64,000 nucleotides of DNA from Sporosarcina sp. P33 (GCF_002077155.1 NZ_CP015027.1:866501-930500); one strand, 5' to 3'; shown: positions 26,124 to 35,523, numbered from the stretch's first letter. Notes: a model not told the origin generated them from the letters alone. A program made the numbers and translations.

Positions 26124-26834
26124 TTAAAACCCCATGAAATCTCCAAAAAACGGACTCAACCACGCGATAATGAACGTCAATCCATCAAAGAACAGTAGAA
26201 TCCCGAGTGCAATCATGATGTAACCTCCGACTTTTGTAATTGTTCGGCTATATTTTTGAATCCACTTAACACGTGTAATGAAAATGGAAAGTATGAAAAA
26301 CGGAATTGCAAATCCAAGAACATAGGCAATCATATACCACACGCCTGAGCCCGGATTTTGGGATGCAAGCATGAAGACAGCCCCTGTAATCGGACCGGTA
26401 CATGGCGTCCACCCTGCTGCAAACGCAAGTCCTATAAGCAATGTGCCAAAATAGCCAGCTGGGCGATTTTTAAAGTGAAGTTTTTTCTCCTTCATTAGGA
26501 ATGCCGGTGTAAATAGACCGATAATCATCAACCCGAAAATAATGATGAAAATGGAACCAATTTGTCGCAGCAGATCTTGATATTGGATAAAGAAAGTCCC
26601 TACGAAAGACGAACTAAATCCGAGAAATATGAAAATGATTGAAAAACCTATTAAGAACAAAATCGTGTGTATCATACCGCTTTTTCTAACTTTCACTTTA
26701 TCCGATTTTAATTCGTCCAATGACATGCCTGTGATATAAGAAATGAAAGCCGGATAAAGCGGTAATGTACAAGGTGATATGAAGTTAAGAAGACCCGCTC
26801 CGAATGCTAATAACAAATTCAGATCTGTGAACAT
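26124..26834 (-). CDS. ccdA: Cytochrome c biogenesis thiol-transfer protein CcdA
   Basis: 236 residues from ATG 26834 (AAGGAGTG upstream). Six predicted membrane helices, with redox cysteines in ISPCTLPLYPAF and in GWTPCTGP, the pair that passes electrons from cytosolic thioredoxin across the membrane. Its likely partners are the two TlpA/ResA-like proteins at 18024 and 30822. It lies between a related membrane protein and resB in one minus-strand cluster. Length and motif spacing are normal for CcdA. Confidence 0.94.
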   Translation of the reverse strand: MFTDLNLLLAFGAGLLNFISPCTLPLYPAFISYITGMSLDELKSDKVKVRKSGMIHTILFLIGFSIIFIFLGFSSSFVGTFFIQYQDLLRQIGSIFIIIFGLMIIGLFTPAFLMKEKKLHFKNRPAGYFGTLLIGLAFAAGWTPCTGPITGAVFMLASQNPGSGVWYMIAYVLGFAIPFFILSIFITRVKWIQKYSRTITKVGGYIMIALGILLFFDGLTFIIAWLSPFFGDFMGF

Positions 26835-26869
26835 ATATGAACACTCCTTATATTGAAGAAAACAATTCC

Positions 26870-27604
26870 TTACATCCCCCAATAAGTGATTGTGTCAAAC
26901 ATTCCTATCAGCACCAGCAGAAACCCAGCTAATCGCTGAATGACCTTGCCAATTTTCACGCTCTTCCTCATGATTCGGCGGTCTGTCTCAAATAGCCATA
27001 TAATCAGGAATAATAGGATGAGGGGAAATGACGTTGCAATTCCAAAAACAGCGGGGAGTACGAGACCATATGAGGTTGAGGAAACGAGTGGCATCAGCCA
27101 AACGAAAAACAAAACAAACATTGTTGGACAAAATGCAAGTGAAAAACTCGCGCCTAACAAAAAGGAGCCCAGTTTCCCTTCTCGCAATCGTACCGGTATA
27201 TGTAAACTCAGACGATGAAAGACTCTCAGTTTCAATACTCCTAATAGTACAAGCCCAGTAAAAACAATCAGCGGACCGATCGCTTTACGGAAAAGCGGAA
27301 AATACTCCGTAATCTTGGATTCGAACGTTTGACCGAACCCCCATGCTAAAAGGCCAAATGTGGTGAAAACTACAACCTTTCCTGCAACAAAAGCAAAAAT
27401 TTCGAGCCAGTCTGTTTTGAATTGAACAGTACGATTGCCGTATAGAGTGATGGCACTCATATTCCCTGTCAACTGACAAGGAGCAACAGCACCAACCACT
27501 CCTAACAGTAATGCGACCATAAGTGGGAAATCTGCATAAGAATTAATTAGGCCAGTTACAGGCTCCGTGATAATATTACTAATTTTCGACAAAAATCCAT
27601 ACAT
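26870..27604 (-). CDS. DsbD/SafE-type six-helix membrane protein
   Basis: 244 residues with six predicted helices and the motif pair VAPCQLTGNMSA and LAFCPTMFVLF, each with one cysteine in a membrane helix, resembling CcdA and the sulfite exporter TauE/SafE or urease accessory UreH families. It probably moves electrons, or copper, across the membrane. The CcdA partner gene is directly downstream with a short gap. In related clusters such proteins accompany copper or cytochrome oxidase assembly. The exact substrate is not evident from the sequence. The start has only a weak ribosome site (AAGGTCGGTG). Confidence 0.78.
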   Translation of the reverse strand: MYGFLSKISNIITEPVTGLINSYADFPLMVALLLGVVGAVAPCQLTGNMSAITLYGNRTVQFKTDWLEIFAFVAGKVVVFTTFGLLAWGFGQTFESKITEYFPLFRKAIGPLIVFTGLVLLGVLKLRVFHRLSLHIPVRLREGKLGSFLLGASFSLAFCPTMFVLFFVWLMPLVSSTSYGLVLPAVFGIATSFPLILLFLIIWLFETDRRIMRKSVKIGKVIQRLAGFLLVLIGMFDTITYWGM

Positions 27605-27624
27605 TGGAAATCACCGACCTTAAT

Positions 27625-28539
27625 TCATTTTAGCAGCTCTCCATTTTTAGCAAGGGTTTCCCAATTTACTCCTTCGTCTGTTGTTCTATAAATGTCATTC
27701 GTAAATGTAGCAATTACAATTTCCTGCTGATTTTCTGGATTAATCGCGATAAAAATAATAGGCGCGATTTCATTTGGTAGTGGAATTTCCATTTCTATTT
27801 TTTCTTCAAACTGAAACGAGTTAAGCCTGACTATTTCATTATAATAACTTCCGTACAAACCACCTGTTTCAGTTAAAGTTACAAACGTTACCATTGCTGC
27901 ATTAAATAGAACAAAACTTTCTCCATAATTTTGCGAAAGAAATAATCCGTCCTTACTTCCAATCGCAACCATTTTCTCCTGTGTAGGATGTACGGCTATA
28001 TTTGAGATGAACTTGGAATCGAATCCTTTCATTGTAGCTTCCTTCCATGATTCTCCCTCATCGAGTGAATAATGAAGACCCGCCGGCATATCTTTTGTCG
28101 GCATTTCATTCAATGCATAAATGGCATTTGACTCATACCCGACCCCCATGTAATGAAAGTCAATTTCACCGTAAAACGCCAATTTTTTAAAGCTCGCACC
28201 ACGGTCCGTACTTTTTACGAGTCCGAGTGGATTTTTAAGTTTGGAGCCTGTCTCAGGATGGCCGCTTGAAAAGAATCCTTCACGGACCGCTTGGAAACCC
28301 ATATAATCGTGCTTTTCGCTATTAGCCTCTTTCCAGCCATCTTCACCATAGGCATAGAGCCCTTCATGAGTTGAAATGACCACTTCAGGACCACCATTTA
28401 TATACCCGAGGCCATGTAGATGATCAATTTTACTGTTTTCCAAATCCCCAAATGCAAAGGAATTATCCTTAGTCGCATTGCATGCGGACAAAATTGTGAT
28501 TATGCCCGCCATGCCAATATATTTTGCGATTTTTTTCAT
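27625..28539 (-). CDS. BNR/sialidase-repeat lipoprotein (F510_1955-type)
   Basis: 304 residues from ATG 28539 (AAGGAG 9 nt upstream). A lipoprotein signal (GIITILSACN) is followed by a beta-propeller-like domain with BNR/Asp-box motifs: STDRGASFKKL, SLDEGESWKEA, SQNYGESFVLF, TTDEGVNWETL. The opening IDHLHGLGY is typical of a family annotated as F510_1955 glycosylhydrolase, though no sialidase active site is visible. It sits between the response regulator and the SafE-like gene, so it may be a surface component controlled by the two-component system. Function is unknown. Confidence 0.78.
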   Translation of the reverse strand: MKKIAKYIGMAGIITILSACNATKDNSFAFGDLENSKIDHLHGLGYINGGPEVVISTHEGLYAYGEDGWKEANSEKHDYMGFQAVREGFFSSGHPETGSKLKNPLGLVKSTDRGASFKKLAFYGEIDFHYMGVGYESNAIYALNEMPTKDMPAGLHYSLDEGESWKEATMKGFDSKFISNIAVHPTQEKMVAIGSKDGLFLSQNYGESFVLFNAAMVTFVTLTETGGLYGSYYNEIVRLNSFQFEEKIEMEIPLPNEIAPIIFIAINPENQQEIVIATFTNDIYRTTDEGVNWETLAKNGELLK

Positions 28540-28553
28540 CACTTTCATCTCCT

Positions 28554-29231
28554 TCAGTTCCATTTATAACCGATTCCCCAGACCGTTAATAGGAAGTCAT
28601 TAATCGGAAAACCCGCAACTTTGAGTTTCTCCCTTAAATTCCGGATATGCGAGTCGACCGTTCGGATATCTGTGAATGTGTTATAGTCCCATGCTGTGCG
28701 TAAAAGTTGTTCACGTGTAAATGTCCTTTTCGGGTGAGTGATTAATGCCTCAGTAATATAAAACTCCTTCAAGGTCAGCTGTACTTCCGAGTTTTTATAA
28801 TGTAATGAATAAGAGTCCCGATTCAACATGAAATCTCCATACACCGTATTGCTGTTCCCTGCGATTTCACTTGAAGTGCGTCGTAGTAGTGCATTCACTC
28901 TCGCCACTAGTTCCCTCTCATCAAAAGGCTTCGTGATATAATCATCCGCCCCGAATTCTAGGCCTTTTACAATGTCCGCTTTGTCTGTCCTTGCTGTTAG
29001 CATAATTACCGGAATGGTCGAGAGCTCCCGTATTTTCTTGCACACGTCCCAACCATCCATGTCGGGCATCATCACATCCAATAAAACAATATCGACCTTT
29101 TCTTCCTTTACGATTTCCAATCCTTTTTCGCCCGTATTTGCTTTTATACAGTTGAATCCATGGGGCTCCAAAAACAAGCCAAGTAAATCGAGCATTCTAT
29201 GTTCGTCGTCTATGAGCAAAATCGTTTGCAT
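28554..29231 (-). CDS. OmpR-family response regulator
   Basis: 225 residues. Receiver domain with LLIDDEHRM, the phospho-acceptor Asp in IVLLDVMMPD (Asp52 region) and the Lys of ITKPFDERELVARV; then a winged-helix DNA-binding domain ending in DIRTVDSHIRNLREKL...VWGIGYKW. It lies 20 nt after the kinase gene. The pair resembles copper- or envelope-responsive systems, but the signal is not known. Its likely targets are the downstream lipoprotein and cytochrome genes of the same cluster. Confidence 0.95.
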   Translation of the reverse strand: MQTILLIDDEHRMLDLLGLFLEPHGFNCIKANTGEKGLEIVKEEKVDIVLLDVMMPDMDGWDVCKKIRELSTIPVIMLTARTDKADIVKGLEFGADDYITKPFDERELVARVNALLRRTSSEIAGNSNTVYGDFMLNRDSYSLHYKNSEVQLTLKEFYITEALITHPKRTFTREQLLRTAWDYNTFTDIRTVDSHIRNLREKLKVAGFPINDFLLTVWGIGYKWN

Positions 29232-29251
29232 TTGTTCAACTCCTTACCGAT

Positions 29252-30613
29252 TTAAATCTTAATTGTAAATTCGCTACCTTTCCCGAACTCACTTTTCACT
29301 TCTATTGAACCCCCGTGTGCTTCTACCAATTCCTTCACTATGGCAAGTCCTAAACCGGATCCGCCAAATGTTCTGGAACGGGATTTTTCAACCCTGAAAA
29401 GTTTCTCGAAAATCATATCGATTTGTTCTTCCGGGATACCAATTCCTTCATCCGCAACTGTAATGACAGTTCGTTTTTGTTCTTTGGAAATTATAAACTT
29501 AACAGTCGTGTTTTCATTTGAATACTTTAATGCATTGTCCAAAAGATTCAGTACAACCTGTTCCAGTCTCACCGGATCTGCATGAATCTGAAAATCCTTG
29601 TTGGCTATCAAATCCAGATGTACATTCTTCAAAGCAAAAGAAGGTTGGACAAGTCGATAAATATCATCAGCGAATTTTCGGGATGAAAAATTCGACTTTG
29701 AAACTAAGAATGCCAACTCATCCATTTTTGCTAAATCCATTAAGTTTTTCACTAAGTCTTTCATTCGATTTGATTCTTCTGCAATAATCATTAGGTAATG
29801 ATTTCTTTCTTCTTCAGATAATTCATGTCTCATAGCCACTTTCAAATAACCAATCAAATAGGTCAATGGAGTACTTAATTCATGAGAGATGGACGCAAGA
29901 AACTCATTTCGATCCTTTTTCATTCTTTCCAGATCATTAGCCAGCTTCCGAATCGCAATCGATAATTCGCCAAGCTCATCATTGCCTCCTGCTGGAAGGC
30001 TAACATCGAATTTCCCCTCGCTTAATTTCTCGGTCGCTTCCTTCATTCGAATCAATGGTCGAGTAAGAAATTTAGACAAAATAGAATAGATAATAAAGAG
30101 GATGATTATAATTGCTACTCCTGCCAAACCGAAGTGGAAATTTAGCTTGCGTACTAACTGTTCGATTGGTTCAGTGCTTTGAAACATCAATACATATCCC
30201 GAATTATTCTCGTCAACCTTGTATGGATGGGCACTTATGATATAAGGCGAATCTTCCCAATCCGGTTTTATTACTTGATCTTTTTGAACAGTTGGATTTT
30301 GTAAGAATGAGAGCGAAGGTAGCAGGGTTTCCAACTTTGCATCTGAACTCCGGATTATCTTACCGTTCTTTCCAGTAATGACAACCCCTCTATCCCCCTC
30401 AGATTCCATTAGTATAATATGAGTGACCGTTTCATCGGAATAATAGTCGATTAAGACGTTTCTATGGTTCGAACCAGTCGCTAATAAGCGGGAGTATTCT
30501 TCATCCACTCTTGTATGAATAATATTTTGGTGTAAATACATCATCAGAATTGTTTCAAGGACAAGGAAAGAAATGATAAAGTATGCAGCTAGTTTTTTTG
30601 AAATTTTATTCAA
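29252..30613 (-). CDS. Sensor histidine kinase
   Basis: 453 residues from TTG 30613, about 10 nt after AGGAGAGGAG. Two membrane helices (about residues 8-28 and 160-182) enclose an outward sensor domain of about 130 residues. HAMP, HisKA with the phospho-His in SISHELSTPLTYLIGYL, and an ATPase domain (NLLDNALKYS, DEGIGIP, GGSGLGLAIVKELV) follow. It is first in the minus-strand cluster, before its response regulator. The sensor region has no Met/His-rich copper motif, so copper sensing is not supported directly. Confidence 0.95.
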   Translation of the reverse strand: MNKISKKLAAYFIISFLVLETILMMYLHQNIIHTRVDEEYSRLLATGSNHRNVLIDYYSDETVTHIILMESEGDRGVVITGKNGKIIRSSDAKLETLLPSLSFLQNPTVQKDQVIKPDWEDSPYIISAHPYKVDENNSGYVLMFQSTEPIEQLVRKLNFHFGLAGVAIIIILFIIYSILSKFLTRPLIRMKEATEKLSEGKFDVSLPAGGNDELGELSIAIRKLANDLERMKKDRNEFLASISHELSTPLTYLIGYLKVAMRHELSEEERNHYLMIIAEESNRMKDLVKNLMDLAKMDELAFLVSKSNFSSRKFADDIYRLVQPSFALKNVHLDLIANKDFQIHADPVRLEQVVLNLLDNALKYSNENTTVKFIISKEQKRTVITVADEGIGIPEEQIDMIFEKLFRVEKSRSRTFGGSGLGLAIVKELVEAHGGSIEVKSEFGKGSEFTIKI

Positions 30614-30821
30614 AGCAGTTCGTTCTCCTCTCCTCATGCAATTAGTATAGAAAATAATTGTCAAAAAGATATGCAGATGAAGGTATAATCACTGAGTTCA
30701 CTTGAGTTATTGACTTCTTTGTGTCTGCACACTTTATTCAAAGTTCTTTAGTATAGTAATCATTATAAAGATATTTCAACATACGATCCGTTTTTGTAGA
30801 ATTAGAAAGGAGCATTTATCA

Positions 30822-31358
30822 TTGAGCAACAAGAAGAGGAATCGCTTTATTTTCAGGGTCATCACATTATCCCTTTTGGCAGCAGCCACTGTCTTTACAA
30901 TATACACAGGTTTTGCAAAAGAGAAATTTGATGTGTTAAAGGTCGGAGATTATGCCCCTGACTTCGCGCTTGTTGATTTGGATGGAAAAGAACATCAGTT
31001 ATCAGGGTATAAAGGACAAGGAGTCTTCCTAAACTTTTGGGGGACTTGGTGTGCACCGTGTAAAAAAGAAATGCCAGCGATGGGGCGACAATACGAGGTA
31101 TATAAAGACCAAGGAGTTCAAATTTTAGCGGTCAATATTGCTGAATCGGATTTTAAAGTTCGTACATTCGCTGGACAATACGGAATGACCTTCCCTACTT
31201 TAATCGATAAGACGAAAAGTGTTATGCAAACTTATAATGTTAAACCGCTGCCTACGACTTTTCTTATCAATCCGGAAGGTAAAATTGTAAGGATTATTAC
31301 AGGGGAAATGTCAGAAGAAGATATTAAAGGATATATGGAAGAGATTAAGCCGGGTTGA
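30822..31358 (+). CDS. resA: ResA-like thiol-disulfide oxidoreductase
   Basis: 178 residues; TTG start after AAAGGAGC. N-terminal membrane anchor (about residues 9-27), then a ResA/TlpA domain: VGDYAPDFALVDLDG, NFWGTWCAPCKKEMPAM with the CAPC redox motif (about residue 74), and cis-Pro in PLPTTFLIN. ResA reduces the CxxCH cysteines of apocytochrome c before heme attachment. It is divergent from the kinase gene and 4-8 kb from resB, resC and ccdA, so it completes the system II set in this locus. The gene symbol is by analogy. Confidence 0.9.
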   Translation: MSNKKRNRFIFRVITLSLLAAATVFTIYTGFAKEKFDVLKVGDYAPDFALVDLDGKEHQLSGYKGQGVFLNFWGTWCAPCKKEMPAMGRQYEVYKDQGVQILAVNIAESDFKVRTFAGQYGMTFPTLIDKTKSVMQTYNVKPLPTTFLINPEGKIVRIITGEMSEEDIKGYMEEIKPG

Positions 31359-31511
31359 GTAACACTTGAGAATATAAATAAAAAGCAAAAACGTCATTTG
31401 AACTTGAGCAGTATAAGTAAGCCGTACATTATACCTGCAACGTTTTAAACAGAAGTTCGCTGGCACCAGCCCAGTTGAATTCTTTCTTCAAACAAGCCAA
31501 TTTAGCTTTTA

Positions 31512-31544
31512 GGGGACACATTATCAATATTACTAAGTGTCCCC
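31512..31544 (+). terminator. Intrinsic terminator
   Basis: Stem GGGGACAC/GTGTCCCC followed by CTTTTTTC, 150 nt after the resA-like gene on its strand. Bases 31359-31511 contain no gene that I can see. Confidence 0.75.
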
Positions 31545-31634
31545 CTTTTTTCTTACTCACTTCACATAGCGCCCATAAGAGCCTTCCTGAATTTTTAGGT
31601 ATAAAAAAAGCACCTTCACAGGCGAATTTAAAAC

Positions 31635-32207
31635 TCAATAATTCCTTTGGCTGTTTCTAATAACCCTATTGTGATATTCCGGATCTTCCTCTTCAGCATC
31701 AAAGACGACAGTTCTATCTACATACGGTGCCAACCAAGTATAATCATGCCTAATATCTGTCCATGTCACGATAAATTTTTTCTTTATATTTTTCATGACC
31801 AAAATATCATTCAAGAAATCCTCTTTCAAATCATTTTTACTACTACAGAATGAATCCATTGGATAAATTATTGCAAAGTCTAATTGCTGGGCAGTATTAC
31901 TCCATGTAGATCTTGTAAATAACGAATCGAAATAAATCCTCAATCCTTTTAAATTATACAATCTTCCTGATGTGAATTTCTGATTTAATTTAACTTTGTA
32001 GCCTGCATGATCAAGTTGCATAGCAATGTTTTGCATAGAATTTGATCGATATAGGCCCGTGTTAAATTCTTTAGATTCGGAAAGCAGTTTTAGGACCAAT
32101 GAATGTTTTTCGTATTGATGTGTTCCTTTCAAAAGTATAACCTTCTCATCATTTGACTCAATAAACTCCATAATTTGTGCAACTGCATTCTTCCTGTTAT
32201 TATTCAT
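31635..32207 (-). CDS. Hypothetical protein, 190 residues
   Basis: Start ATG after AAGGGGGATGAAGAA. The protein opens with a helix and a VILLKGTHQYEKHSLVLKLL segment that looks like the beginning of a P-loop-type domain but lacks a GK[ST] Walker motif. Further alternating strands (LDFAIIYPMDSF, KKKFIVTWTDI, RTVVFDAEEED) suggest a Rossmann-like alpha/beta fold. I do not recognise the family. It is the last of three minus-strand genes just outside the prophage boundary and may work with them. Confidence 0.6.
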   Translation of the reverse strand: MNNNRKNAVAQIMEFIESNDEKVILLKGTHQYEKHSLVLKLLSESKEFNTGLYRSNSMQNIAMQLDHAGYKVKLNQKFTSGRLYNLKGLRIYFDSLFTRSTWSNTAQQLDFAIIYPMDSFCSSKNDLKEDFLNDILVMKNIKKKFIVTWTDIRHDYTWLAPYVDRTVVFDAEEEDPEYHNRVIRNSQRNY

Positions 32208-32350
32208 TTCTTCATCCCCCTTATGACAATATTCGGCAATGAGGGTGAAAATCCTTCACAAAATAACATCTTCGAAGAGATACCATCATTCGTGTTGCAT
32301 AGTGCTCTGAAATATATCGTTTATTTAAAGTTTTAATGTCCGTCTACGTC

Positions 32351-33547
32351 TTAATCTAATTCACCAATATCATCAACAATATAGACAGTTTCCATTTCGC
32401 TGTCATTAAATTCCTCTATTAATTTATAGTGTGGCGTAATAATACTTGCCCCTTCCTTCTCTAAAAAACTATACATAATGAGTTTTAAATCCCGTTTATC
32501 CATTGAAGGCGATACGAATGACGGTAAAAGGCCAGCCTCAATAAGATTGTTTAAATGGTAAGGAACCATGCTTGATGAACTCTCTGGATTACCAAAAAAA
32601 TCTTGTATCTTTTGAATGTCGTATCGATAAGAGTCAAACTTTTTTACACCGTAGTAATGAGGCGACGGATAGATGCTTAAATCAATGATTCTCATATTCT
32701 GTAGGTTCATATAAATTTCTCGAATGGATGGTTCTAATTTTGCGAGAAATCTACTGTACAAATTATCATCAGAAGAGAAGTCCATTGGTGCTGTGTAAAG
32801 GTCTAATAACTCCTTGATGTCATGTCTATATCCATAATCACCATAACGTTTTTCATTTTCCTCTTTTAATATATTAAGCTGTTCAAGTGGATCATCATTA
32901 GTTGGTATTACTTTTTTTGACCAACTATCATTGAATTCTAATTGCTGACTTTTGATTTCTTTAGTGATTTCATCAATATATTCATAACGTATTTTTGCAT
33001 ACTCTATTATCTCATTAAAGTATATAGTTAATTCTTTGTCGCTCTCCTCTGGATCGTTACTATAAAGATAAACACTAAAATCTCCCCTTCCATGACTGCT
33101 AGACCATGAAGCAAAGTATTTTTTATCAGAAATTACTCCATCATGACTATCTAAATTAACCGGATGAACACCGAATGCAGCCCTTATATGACTAAAATAT
33201 TGGTCATCAGAAATGCTTTTTTTAAATACAGTCTTGTCGTTATATAATGGGTAATTCTTTTTATTGAAAAGTGCCCTGTATAATTGTTGGACTGCTTCTG
33301 TAAGTAAATCGATTGTACAAACGAATTGAAGCACGTTTAAGGATTTAACGTCATCATTCTTCTCTTGAAGATTGATGGAGGGTAAGCCATAAACAACTAT
33401 ATGCAGCCAATCCCTTGCTGAGAAAAGCACACTTATTTTCTTCTTCCCAGAAAAATTACTGTATTTATGTATTAAGAAGTCACTATGTTCATGAATAGCC
33501 TTTTTTAACCTCTCTAGGACAGTCGGATCTAAGAAACCGATTTTCAA
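32351..33547 (-). CDS. Hypothetical protein, 398 residues
   Basis: Start taken as TTG 33547, about 10 nt after AAAAGGAG; GTG at 33556 overlaps the ribosome site. The protein is soluble, acidic and mixed alpha/beta, with a helical middle (EIIEYAKIRYEYIDEITKEIKSQQLEF) and a C-terminal portion that resembles a winged-helix (MVPYHLNNLIEAGLLPSF). No catalytic motif is recognised. It is preceded by the AbiJ-like gene and followed by the 190-residue gene on the same strand, with 100-140 nt gaps. A defence role is only a guess from neighbours. Confidence 0.6.
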   Translation of the reverse strand: MKIGFLDPTVLERLKKAIHEHSDFLIHKYSNFSGKKKISVLFSARDWLHIVVYGLPSINLQEKNDDVKSLNVLQFVCTIDLLTEAVQQLYRALFNKKNYPLYNDKTVFKKSISDDQYFSHIRAAFGVHPVNLDSHDGVISDKKYFASWSSSHGRGDFSVYLYSNDPEESDKELTIYFNEIIEYAKIRYEYIDEITKEIKSQQLEFNDSWSKKVIPTNDDPLEQLNILKEENEKRYGDYGYRHDIKELLDLYTAPMDFSSDDNLYSRFLAKLEPSIREIYMNLQNMRIIDLSIYPSPHYYGVKKFDSYRYDIQKIQDFFGNPESSSSMVPYHLNNLIEAGLLPSFVSPSMDKRDLKLIMYSFLEKEGASIITPHYKLIEEFNDSEMETVYIVDDIGELD

Positions 33548-33658
33548 TATAACCACACTCCTTTTTTATCAATCCCCATTCAATATGAAAAGCGCTTTAC
33601 TCCGAATTGAAGTAAAGCACTTTTAAGTTTCAAAAACAATAGGGTAAAATACCGCCTT

Positions 33659-34552
33659 TTAGTTTTCATTGTTAACTTTATCTAAACATAGATCAATTAA
33701 TGCTATCATCCGATAGAATAAATAATCCACTTGTTTCAAAGAACCAATTTGTATTTTATTCGCTTCAAAATGTCGGATTTGATATTTATTTCCGATATCG
33801 GTCAGGCTTTTGAATTCACTATCCAGTATTAGATTAAAATCTGCTGTTCCGGCAGCTATATTTGTAACTAACGTTTGAGCCGACGACTTTTTATCGTTAG
33901 GATCATAGAACGTTTTTATTCTTTCAAATGCATCCCAAATCTTTTCAAGTGCGATTTGACGGTTAATTTCTTGTGGCTTGCGGATATTTTCTATTGCTAA
34001 GTTTAACAATTCATTTAAACGGTCATCTTTTGATTTTATGTTTAGATTCTCCAGAACTGCGTCTAGTTGGGTAGGTAAACGACGCTTGACCATACCATCG
34101 CTATCTAAATAGAAAGAGACTCCATTTCTTGAGAATATTTGATTTACTTCCGACCTAAACTTTTCTTTTTCATTTTCTGTGGTTTGAAAAGAAATATGAT
34201 AATGCTTGAAGTAGCTGTGATAATCATCTTCGCTTATATCCACAATTTTTGAATAGCAGAATTCAATGAAGTCCAGTAATGCATACTTATCGATATCCTC
34301 TTCATCGTCCCACTTTACGTTGATCGGAATTTCTATATTTGGTATTTGTGCTTTTATCGCCGCATTTAAAAGTTGAACATCCGTACCGCATATCAAGTTA
34401 TTATCGGGACAATTCTCTGAATAATCGTATGAAAAGTTTTTCTCAAATCGTTTATAAATACCGACTAAACCATTATAAACGGAAGTTGTTATTTCCTCAG
34501 ATTTTAATTCCTTTGCACCAAGTTCTCTGTCACTAAAGTATGTATGTGTCAT
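33659..34552 (-). CDS. AbiJ-like protein (AbiJ N-terminal plus HEPN-like C-terminal), tentative
   Basis: 297 residues after AAGGGGGAAAAAC. The N-terminus (THTYFSDRELGAKELKSEEIT, VYNGLVGIYKRFEKNF) resembles AbiJ-NTD4 domains, which start with a FSxR-type motif. The C-terminal region (IGNKYQIRHFEANKI...VDYLFYRMIALIDLCLD) resembles the helical end of AbiJ-type abortive infection proteins, including an IRH motif. Known family members stop phage growth by an RNase or growth-arrest mechanism. The match is from memory of family patterns and is not secure. It lies next to the tmRNA attachment site, outside the prophage. Confidence 0.45.
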   Translation of the reverse strand: MTHTYFSDRELGAKELKSEEITTSVYNGLVGIYKRFEKNFSYDYSENCPDNNLICGTDVQLLNAAIKAQIPNIEIPINVKWDDEEDIDKYALLDFIEFCYSKIVDISEDDYHSYFKHYHISFQTTENEKEKFRSEVNQIFSRNGVSFYLDSDGMVKRRLPTQLDAVLENLNIKSKDDRLNELLNLAIENIRKPQEINRQIALEKIWDAFERIKTFYDPNDKKSSAQTLVTNIAAGTADFNLILDSEFKSLTDIGNKYQIRHFEANKIQIGSLKQVDYLFYRMIALIDLCLDKVNNEN

Positions 34553-34801
34553 GTTTTTCCCCCTTATAAGGTATTTGTCTGTAAACAGTATCTCCCCTTT
34601 AATATTAACAGATTATACCATGAAAAAGCGAGACCAATGGATGGCTCACTATTTATCCTCATCATTTTTCTCTTTACAATTAATATGTATTATGTACTGT
34701 ACTAAACTCATTTTACTAAATTGATTTATCAGATCATATCTAACCATAACAAACTCAGTTCAATTAAATTTTTTAAGTATATTCCTGCCAAAAATAAAAT
34801 A

Positions 34802-34836
34802 AAGTATATCTTTGCCAGTACGGCAAAGATATACTT
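34802..34836 (-). terminator. Intrinsic terminator, probably that of ssrA
   Basis: A perfect 15-bp stem (AAGTATATCTTTGCC) with a 5-nt loop; on the minus strand it is followed by TATTTTATTTTT. It lies 40 nt beyond the ssrA 3'-end sequence on the same strand and is best explained as the original tmRNA terminator. Confidence 0.85.
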
Positions 34837-34875
34837 AAAGTCACATGTTCAATGAAACTCCATGATATTTAACTA

Positions 34876-34892
34876 TGGAGACGGTGGGAGTC
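34876..34892 (-). other. Prophage attachment site: 3' end of tmRNA gene ssrA
   Basis: On the minus strand the sequence reads GACTCCCACCGTCTCCA, which matches the T-arm and acceptor end of bacterial tmRNA (B. subtilis ends ...GACTCCCACCGTCCCCACCA). Upstream sequence is not tmRNA, so only the core repeat remains here. This is what integration into the 3' end of ssrA leaves at one end. The intact tmRNA should be beyond the right edge. Confidence 0.8.
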
Positions 34893-35020
34893 TACTAATA
34901 CGTTTAGCATATTCTTAAATATAGCGGATAATCAGGCTTTAACAGCGATTTATCTATTGTGAATTAATTTGTTTTTAGCTATTTCTAAACGTTTTTTATG
35001 CCGTTTTTTATGCCAGTTAT

Positions 35021-35054
35021 AAAAGGGGAGCTGCCACGGCTCTTCTTTTTTTAT
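35021..35054 (+). terminator. Weak terminator-like hairpin
   Basis: AAAAGGGGAGC pairs with GCTCTTCTTTT through two G-U pairs and is followed by TTTTTA. It lies just inside the prophage left end with no gene directly upstream. Otherwise 34893-35136 holds nothing I can identify. Confidence 0.4.
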
Positions 35055-35136
35055 TTCACAGGAATCATTTCTGAACGCGCTGCATAGGTTATAGAAAGTT
35101 AGAAATTTTATTAAGAAGTTGGAAGGAGGATAACCG

Positions 35137-35301
35137 ATGACAGAAAGAAAAGTAGTGCAGATCGCAGCTAAACTTCACCCGGAATTCGATGCAGACCTAA
35201 TCGTTTTGATTGAAAAAATACCCAAGCGCGACCGTAGTAGGACATACCGGGATGCCTTGCGTTTTTACTTCAAGCATCATCCAGAAGAAGACGAAAACTG
35301 A
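35137..35301 (+). CDS. Small basic protein, 54 residues, possibly ribbon-helix-helix
   Basis: ATG after a strong GGAAGGAGG site. The sequence TERKVVQIAAKLHPEFDADLIVLIEKI, RSRTYRDALRFYFKHHPEEDEN has a short basic strand followed by two helices, as in ribbon-helix-helix DNA-binding proteins. It begins a plus-strand module with the FtsK-like gene. No specific family is named. Confidence 0.6.
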   Translation: MTERKVVQIAAKLHPEFDADLIVLIEKIPKRDRSRTYRDALRFYFKHHPEEDEN

Positions 35302-35523
35302 CTTCCCGATGAACTGCCCGATCGGCACGATTTTCGGCGCGTCTTCCACACGCTAGTCTGTTCCTGATGCCATTCCTGTTTAATGTCCACCCCATCATGG
35401 CATCTGGACATTATAAAGCCTGCAGCCATCTGCAAAACGGGTTATTTTTGATTGCTCGATGTAAGCAACTCTATCTATAGATAGATAACCCCGTGGCGTT
35501 TACCTTAACGAAAGGATGATGAT

